Positions 56,507 through 64,000 of a DNA stretch of 64,000 nt are shown here, piece after piece (position 1 is the first letter of the stretch; each line of letters opens with the position of its first letter). Under the pieces are notes generated by a model. That model saw only the letters and a list, made by a program, of their open reading frames with translations. It ran no database searches and was not told the origin of the DNA. The stretch covers positions 56,914,858 to 56,978,857 of the forward strand of contig OZ029913.1 of NCBI GenBank assembly GCA_964023275.1. Direction: 5' to 3'. This DNA is from Norana najaformis (Eukaryota; Annelida; Clitellata; Crassiclitellata; Hormogastridae). Made by a program: the position numbers and the translations under genes.

Positions 56507-59500
56507 ATGCCGTCTTGCAAGCCTTCGACCAAGATCATACCTGCGGCCTGTGCTTGGCTGCTTCTTCTCAGTTGTACTAGTCTGTTTTTTGTCTTCGTGT
56601 AAGTTATTTGTTGAATTTTGTACACGCAAACTGCACTTTAACAACTAGCAGCCGCTGTGACATGTCTTCTCAGTCTCTGCTTCTCTATCTTTCTCAGGAG
56701 CAACATTTTTGTTCTGTGCGACCTTGGTAATCCTGTATTGTAGTATATTTTCTTGTTAGGCAAACCGGTTGCATAACACCTTAACTTACTGTTATTTTCA
56801 ATTTTATTAAAACTGGAAAATGGCACAAAACAGATAGATATTCGTGCATATATTGGATCAATTATGTTAACAGATATAAGTAAAGCGATTATTTTTGTGG
56901 CCAATGTCACTATAAGGTTGTTTTCTTTTAATGAATTGTATCAAAGGTTGATCAAGGCAGATTGTGGAATGTTGAGTAAATATGTGAGAGCTTAATAAGT
57001 AGATTCTTAGGGCAATGCTCCACAAAGCCTGATATTTTGAGAGCTCCACAACTGCAGTCTATGTGTACCTATACCATATTTATAATCAAGGTGAGTCAGA
57101 AAGCCTAGTTACAAGATCTCCCATGATTTTGCATATGATGCAATTTCTCTGTCACAGAATTCTGAAATAATTGTGTGGGTGAGGTGGGTACAGAAGTAAT
57201 TGTTCCTTTTGGTATAGTGGATGGCTTCCAAGGAACTAGTAAGGCCACAGGCTGGTGTAGATATGAGCACTAATCCATCCATAAACAGTACTAATAACTC
57301 TAAGGATTAAGTCTCTGTTTGTGTGGTAAGGAAATAAGTATGCATTAATTTTTAAGTAGCACATACTAATACAAGAGCTTATGATGTAAATTCCAGCAAA
57401 ATCATTACTGGTTTAAATTTGTAAAAGCAATTAAATGACACAAGTTTCAGAAATGCAATGATGAAGACTTGAGAAAACGTTCAGACGATGAAATGTGCTG
57501 CATCACGCATATGTTGTAAATACATGTGTATGAAGAATAAAGATTATGACTTAGTGTTGTAAATAAAAGAGATATATACTTCTTGCAGTAGTGTTGCTCA
57601 CAGGTGCAGCACTGTATGTCTACACCGGTCTGGTGTGTTCTTGTTACTGTTTCTAGGAAACTATCCATTTTTCCAAAAGGAACAATTACCTTTGTATCTT
57701 ACCTTTGTATCTTACTCATACAAATATTTTCTGTGACAGAAAAGTAGGGAATGATTACCTTTGTATGTTTATTTAATTTATTTATTTAATTATTTAAATA
57801 TTTAATTTATTGAATTTTTTTAGGTGTCCACACCTGACAACCACATACCATTATAGCTTTGCCATCTACCAGGGCTTGTTGACAATTTTCGTCATTGCAA
57901 ATTTCGGGTTTGCTACGTTTATGGATCCTGGTGTTTATCCACGAGGTATCACTAACTACTACACATTTTTCTGTAAACTTCGTAAATTATGATGACAGTA
58001 ATAATGACTGTAATGTTTTTTGTGTTGGGAAGTTGTGCGATTTTATTTTTGTGGACTTGATTGGGCATATTAGCAGGCACCTGGAAGTCTGGGTAACCGT
58101 TGGAAGGGTGGACTCAGGCCATGAATCATATGCCTGAAACCCAGCCAAAGAAGCGCGATGATATTTTTAAGCAGGTTGCTATATTAGTGGCTAGCTTAAG
58201 GCTTAATAATGGACAGTTGTCTGTGGCCTGCGAAGGGAGGTATCGGATTATAGTTGATTGGTATCAGTTAGCAAAGCATGTAGAGTAACAAATTTCTTTA
58301 GTCTCTTGGAGTCAATAGAAATAATTCACTGTCATGTTGGTTGGCTGAAAGATGTTGTGGCCTCGTGGGTAAAGTTACTGCTTAATTTACTTAACTAACT
58401 AATTAGGCCTAAGTGCATATAATGACTAACATGCAGCCCATTAGTGATTCATTTATTATCCAATGATGGAGTGACGGGTAGTCGGATACCTACTCAGAAT
58501 GGACTTGGGTACCTGGGCCATATGTTACCAAACTTTTGACTCGTTAAGTCTTGATCTGTTGTTCTTCAGTTATGCCTTGGGTTTTGTGCAGGTTTACAAA
58601 GTCCAACCTATTTAGTAATAATAAATTTTCACCATTTCAGGCTACATATATAAACAACATTGGTTGACTCTTGAATGTTGTTTGTACATGCGTCCTGAAA
58701 TCTTACTTGTTTGAACAATGCCAGAACTAGAAGAAAGGTGTCTCTTGAGTGGACAGTTTTCATTCAGCTGCTGGACGCAGATGGAGAGCTGATGGAAAGG
58801 CAATGAACCTTGTGTTGATCTCTTCAAATAGTCAGACTTAGTACATGTTTCTCTTCTTGAGAGAAGAAATTCTCAGATTTGTCAATAATTTCCTTACTGT
58901 TAATTATTTCTTACTGTTTTTATTATTTATTGTTAGAAGTAGTAGTAGTATCACTAATATTGTTTTTTTATAAATGTATGTATCTGGACATTTACTAGGT
59001 AGATATTTGCAAAGTTTCTGCTTGCAAGGGTTAATGCTCTACATGATGCCTGAGTTCAAGGATTATCTGTTCTTGTAGTCAGACGATGCTTTAAGAACTT
59101 AAGGTCTTCACTGGCAGGCACTTGGAGACTTGCAGAAACAAAATACTAAAATTAGTAAAGTCCCATTAATGGTGAATAGTTAGTGAAGTGTTTGAAGCAA
59201 ACAGTTATACATAAAGGTTGGCCCTTCCTCAGTGACAGCTGAGCAAGCCATATTTGAACATATGGACAGCTTGAAGAGCTTGTAGATGGTTTTTGAAAAC
59301 CCTTTGTAGTGGATTGCTGAAGGGCCCGAACTAACTACTGCGTGATCAAATAATTTTTGTTTCTAATTTGTCTATAAGTTTGGCTGTCTGAAGAGGTTGA
59401 TGTAAGGTTCATTGTCTTTACCTTTCCCTGTGACCTCAAGAAGGAGAATGAACTCCAAAGATTTTCCTTTTATCTCTATGCTATTTTTTATTTCTCAGAA

Positions 59501-62500
59501 AACGTTTTTACCTTGGTTAAACTTAATAATAAGATAAGTAAGCATGTATTCATTGGCATCTACTCTGCTGTATTCCTAAAGTTGGTAAAAGCAAACCATT
59601 TGGCGGGAAGGATGGGCTTATGTTGCTATTGTGGAATTTGAATTGCTTTATAAGCTGATGCTTTGGATAAAAGGGAATTAAGTGTTTTCTTGATGTCTTT
59701 AAGTGTTACCACCTTTGTTACAAAATGTGGAATGTGGCATTATTTTTTATAACTATGGGCCTGTTAGTTTTAGCCTATGTCATTTCTGCATCGTGTTTTC
59801 TTGTGCAGCTGGCCTTTGTGGCTCAAATGGAAGATGCTGAGAAATGAGTGTTTTATTTCATACATGTGTAAATGCTTGCAGCATGTGTGCATAATTTCCT
59901 TGAGCATATGAAGTATTTATACCAGGATATCTAATTTTTTCAGTGAAAAATGTCACATATTAGACAGTGAACTGCCAGATCAATGCATATATTGCTGTCA
60001 CATATATTTAATTTTTATATTAATATATAACATATTTTAGCTGTAGATGAGCTCCTAAAAGATGGAGAACTGCCAAATCCACTGCACAGAAGCGTGGAGA
60101 TCCATGGTGTAACAGTACGAATGAAATGGTGTGCGACTTGCAAATTCTACCGGCCACCTCGCAGTTCTCACTGCAGTGTATGCAACAACTGCATCGAGGT
60201 GAGTTTCTAAATTGCAGTAAAGCATGTAATGAATGTCTCATAAAAACCAATGTTAGTATAGTACAATGCAACTGAAATTTGATAATGCCCCCTTACAAAG
60301 TTAAGAAATGCACATTTGAAGGCAGACAACACACTTTGACTAATACGCATGTCATAGACTTTTCCTCTCTTTACGGTTGAAAATTTAGGGGTCAACTTAT
60401 ATGGAACGTCGAATTGTACACGAGTATCATTGGTGGTTCATTTGTTATGTTCTGCATTTGCTGTACTAAATGTCACAGGTGCAGTTCTGTGGTTGTTAGA
60501 TATCTGTGCTTCAGCACAAGTATGTCTTCAGAAATTTGACATTTAGGTATACCATTAGTACGTTAATGACAGGAGAAACAGAGGGATGAAGGAAGAGAGG
60601 AAGACTGAGCAGGGCATGGATTGATGACGTGAAGAAATGGACTGGGATTACCTTGGAACAGGCAGTCCACATGATGCAGGAGAGGTTTATGGAGAGAGAT
60701 CATCCAAAGTGCTGCCAAGTTCAAAGTAACGAATAGGCATTGATGACAATGACCAGTACATTAGCTTTTAGCAGGACTAACCAGATAAGCCTGGATACTA
60801 TCATTTAATCTGAAACAGGTGAAAGAAAACAAAGGAGAGTTGTATATTACTCACGTAGATGGAATATTAATACAGCAGAGTTTTGGTATAACTTGTTTCT
60901 TTTTAAGACAAATTCTGATATAAAACAGTTAGGGGCACAAATTCTAGGTTTACTTCAGCTGTTTAAAACAATCTCGTTGTAAGACAACCTTGTTGTAAGG
61001 CAGTTCTTGATATGGCTCCCAAAGACAGTCTTGCAATGGGTTTCGGGTGGATGTCTTTACTAATTAATCGCATAATTGCATAATTGGCTTGCTGTTGTTC
61101 TGATCTGTAGGTATTTGACCACCACTGTCCATGGGTGAATAACTGTGTTGGTCGTCGTAATTATCGCTACTTCTTCCAGTTTCTCGTCTCGCTCAGTCTT
61201 CACATGTTCAGCATTTTTGCGATGTGTTTAATTTATGTTTTGGACCACAAGGAAGTACTGGCCATGCTAAATAACATCGTCTCGTATCTTTAACTGCTGT
61301 TCAATTGTTTGGTTATGCAAAGGGTTTCTAGTTACTAATTTTTTAGGCAAAATCTTATTGTTCTTATTGAGACTGTTTCTTGATGTGCCAAAATTTTTAC
61401 CGTATATTTAAATATTTGAATGTGAGATGCCCTTTATGTGTGTTATGTAAACATGTGCCTTTTATGTGTGTTGTGTAACCATTCTTTTCAAACAACTTTA
61501 AGAAAAAAGGACTTATATTCTGTTGTGTTTACTTAATCAGTGTAGCCTTAAACGTATTTTTCGATTGCCTTTTGCATACGCAGTTAGTAGAAGTAAGAGC
61601 AATTTGTGCAGACAAAATGCTCCATAGCTGAGAATAGGATTTTGTTATGAGTAGGTTTTATCCTTGACAGAATTCTGTGCAGAATGTGTATAATGGTAAT
61701 AATTGGTCTGTTGTGTATCCCAATTGTGGGCTTGACGTGTTTCCACGTCGTGCTTATTGCCCGCGGAAGAACCACAAATGAACAGGTGAGAATGAGTACT
61801 AAGTGCTGTTTTGCGTAGTTCACTTTCAGTCGTATGTAAAAGTGTGGATAGACAACGTAAATGAAAATGTAATAAGACTTGCATTAAATTTGTGGAAAGA
61901 CCTGAACTTGACAAACGATGTAAACGAGGTCATTCGCTCGAATCCACTTTTGCTTAAATGACTTTTCTCTGGAACTGAGGAGGGTGAAAGTGGTGGTGGT
62001 GGTGATGGTGGGAGATCAATAAATGATGGGAGAGTAGCTTGTTGAAAATTTGAATATTTTACATACTGTCATTTGTGCATTCTTTGCATGGAGAAGCTAC
62101 TGGCTCGTGTTTTAGAGTCCACAATGTTTATATTTTTAAGGAATGAATTTAAAACTCACTTGTTGCTCCAGTCTTCTGGCTGACAACTAACCTGGCTGAG
62201 CACCACAGAGGTAGCTTGTGACATATGATGAGTGATGTGTTTATAAATTATTTTTGCATTTACAGAAGAGTTTTCATTGTATCATTATATATGTGTCCGA
62301 TTACATGGATTTAGGTTATTAAGTTGCTGTGATTTCTGCAGGTGACAGGAAAGATGAAGGGAATTACGAATCCGTATCACTTGGGTTGCTGGAAGAACTG
62401 TGAATACCTTCTCTGCGGCCCAGTTTGGCCAAAGTGAGGATCTTGCACTTTGCTGGCACTTCTTAAATAACAACTCAATAAGTGATTGCATTGCTTTAAT

Positions 62501-63502
62501 ATGTTAGTCACAAGAGAATTATTTCTTGATAGAATTTTTGAGTGAATGAGTCAGCAACTGATGGAGATTTGTGGTCACTCATTTCCACGTTGTTCAACAC
62601 AAAGCTGCTTTGGACTGTCATTCTAGAGCAATCTTTTGCTGAAGATTCCTGCTTTCCATCTTGACTGAGCTCATGAGACTTTTTTAGGCTGAGGTTGTTG
62701 TCAAGCTCTGAGACTGGTAATAACAACAAATTAGTTGTATCCAAGTGCTGCAAAACATTAGATGATCAGTAATACTTTCTTCCACTTGCCATTGGAATTT
62801 CAATACCTGGAAGTAAATATATCCGATAAACGTAAGCAATAAAATGATCTAAAATGTACAGGGTATATATTTACAAGTAGGCGTAATGTTTTCCCAGTGA
62901 GCTATAAATAACCAGTATTGTGAATATTTAGGACTAAATGATTTTATTCACATTGCAGTCATTTTCAACCACATTGGCCACCATAGTATTAAGGACTTAT
63001 ATTAATTTGTGTATTTTGAAGGGAAATTACCATATATATTAGGTGCATACACAAGGGAGGTTTTTGTGCTGGCTTTGATGTAGTGGGAATGTTGGTCATT
63101 GTTTATGGAGATCTGCATCCCTGGCTTTCATGAGACAACCCTGCACTCTTCATGCATTGGTCCATATTCTTGGAACTGTCTTTCTGCAAACATGTGCACT
63201 GTTTGTTCTAAGTTAGCTTAAGTTGCATTTTCAGCTTATGTTAAGGCACACATATTTAGATTCCTTTTTACAGCCATTTTCACAGCAGTTTTAAGGAGTG
63301 CTTAAAATGTGCTGAACAAATGTTCATATCCATACATGTATGTGTATATGTTTGGTTGGACAGAATTTCCAATAAACCACAGCGTCAGTTTACCGTGAAT
63401 GCAGAGGCTCTGGCAGCTGCGTACCACGTCTCAGAGAATTCTGTGAAAGTATATATCGATGTCAACAATGGATCTCAACGCAGCACCAAAGATTACAACA
63501 AG
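56507..63502 (+). CDS. DHHC palmitoyltransferase, ZDHHC5/8 type (3' end beyond window)
   Basis: A multi-pass membrane enzyme that attaches palmitate to protein cysteines. Coding exons: 56507-56598, 57824-57945, 60041-60198, 61111-61283, 61683-61785, 62342-62433 and 63364-63502 (293 residues here); every junction phase agrees. Exon 1 ([20 protein letters not shown]) gives the N-terminus and first membrane helix; exon 2 the second helix and MDPGVYPR. Exon 3 starts the Cys-rich domain ([18 protein letters not shown]), exon 4 carries the active-site DHHC ([20 protein letters not shown]) and third helix, exon 5 the fourth helix and RGRTTNEQ (TTxE motif). All catalytic and zinc-site residues expected are present. 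The 61283 donor ('gtctc|gtatct') was chosen because it keeps frame and spacing. The long cytoplasmic tail of this subfamily should continue past 64000. ZDHHC5 and ZDHHC8 are vertebrate duplicates, so a single symbol is not given. Confidence 0.93.
58290..60030. other. intron 2 of the palmitoyltransferase gene
   Basis: AT-rich intron. No additional exon or recognised repeat. Confidence 0.5.
60570..60735 (+). mobile_element. LINE reverse-transcriptase C-terminal scrap
   Basis: A short frame reads [19 protein letters not shown] followed by [11 protein letters not shown]. This is the 'GRPR.RW.DDV..W' motif that ends many LINE polyproteins. It lies in intron 3 of the palmitoyltransferase gene and stops soon after. 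Confidence 0.6.
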
Positions 63503-64000
63503 GTTTCTTCTTTTCATTTGCCTGTATTGCTATAGATATTAACCTGTTTTTGCTTCTACATTTTTAGACAAATAGCATTAGTTTTCAGCTGTTTTATGTA
63601 TGAAACAGCCAGCCATGCTGTTTTATATCAGGTTAGCTTTAAGAGCTGTTTTATACTGTATCTAGGTTTTTTCTTAGACCTTCCCTTAGGGTGAAATTCT
63701 GGCTTAAGAAGTTTGAAACTTAAAATTTGGTTCGACTTCTGAAATGTGCAGAAATATAGAAATATGAGTGCATTTGTAAACTTAAAGGGTGACCTATATA
63801 CATCTACAAGTTTGATAGATTTGATGGAATTAAAGCTTTTTTTTGGTAGTAAAAATCTTGAGAATACAGAACAATTGAACAAAATTTTGAACTCAGTAGC
63901 TCTTGATCAGTTTTGAATGACATTCAATAAGCGTTCAAGAGGAAACTGCACTGCATGCTGTTTCCCGCTACAGAAAGGCTGCCTTCTGGGAAGGTACTTT
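63503..64000. other. intron 7 of the palmitoyltransferase gene
   Basis: Follows a 'aag|gtttct' donor at 63502. No further exon could be fixed before the window ends. Confidence 0.45.

Noticed and set aside
63976-63995. Possible tiny eighth exon of the palmitoyltransferase gene between 'ctacag' and 'gtactt'
   Set aside because: Only about 20 bases, with no match to the expected tail; more likely chance.

Overview
This is nuclear DNA from an animal, most likely an invertebrate. The evidence is intron-containing genes with GT-AG junctions, AT-rich introns full of microsatellites, and many decayed mobile elements. Bases alone do not settle the phylum. No bacterial genes, CRISPR array, rRNA or tRNA gene was recognised.

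Five protein genes are supported; their exons were assembled by hand from reading frame, splice sites and phase. (1) 16756-13494, minus: an unrecognised ~888-residue acidic, coiled-coil protein in two coding exons. (2) 21784-32080, plus: RNF41 (NRDP1), a RING E3 ubiquitin ligase, complete in seven coding exons (315 residues). (3) 40027-49579, plus: a large (~1484 residue) SKICH-domain, coiled-coil protein of the CALCOCO/TAX1BP1 type, with a 3.4 kb last exon that carries four ~30-residue 'YSGSNL' repeats and a possible LC3-interacting motif. (4) 54518-51743, minus: RABEPK, a Rab9-effector kelch protein. (5) 56507-63502, plus: a ZDHHC5/8-type palmitoyltransferase, whose C-terminal tail lies beyond the window. 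RABEPK and ZDHHC are head to head. Four of the five belong to families linked to ubiquitin, autophagy or endosomal membrane traffic; whether that grouping means anything is not shown here.

The left 13 kb holds no gene that I could support. It contains a 1.5 kb tandem duplication, long (GTCT)n, (AGAC)n and (AG)n tracts, a CpG-rich stretch, MITEs (two with recognisable 8-bp target duplications) and LINE tails. From 17.1 to 21.1 kb there is a mobile-element graveyard: a broken Polinton/Maverick-type DNA polymerase B, a Merlin/IS1595-like transposase relic and inverted repeats. A 5'-truncated LINE sits at 36.8-37.6 kb between RNF41 and the SKICH gene. About twenty copies of one LINE 3'-tail family, ending in ATTACG-like repeats, are scattered on both strands.

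The best candidates for something new are the repeat-bearing SKICH protein, a fold-back element in RNF41 intron 3 whose inverted arms are built from 15-bp repeats, a second long inverted repeat in RNF41 intron 6, and the uncharacterised coiled-coil protein.
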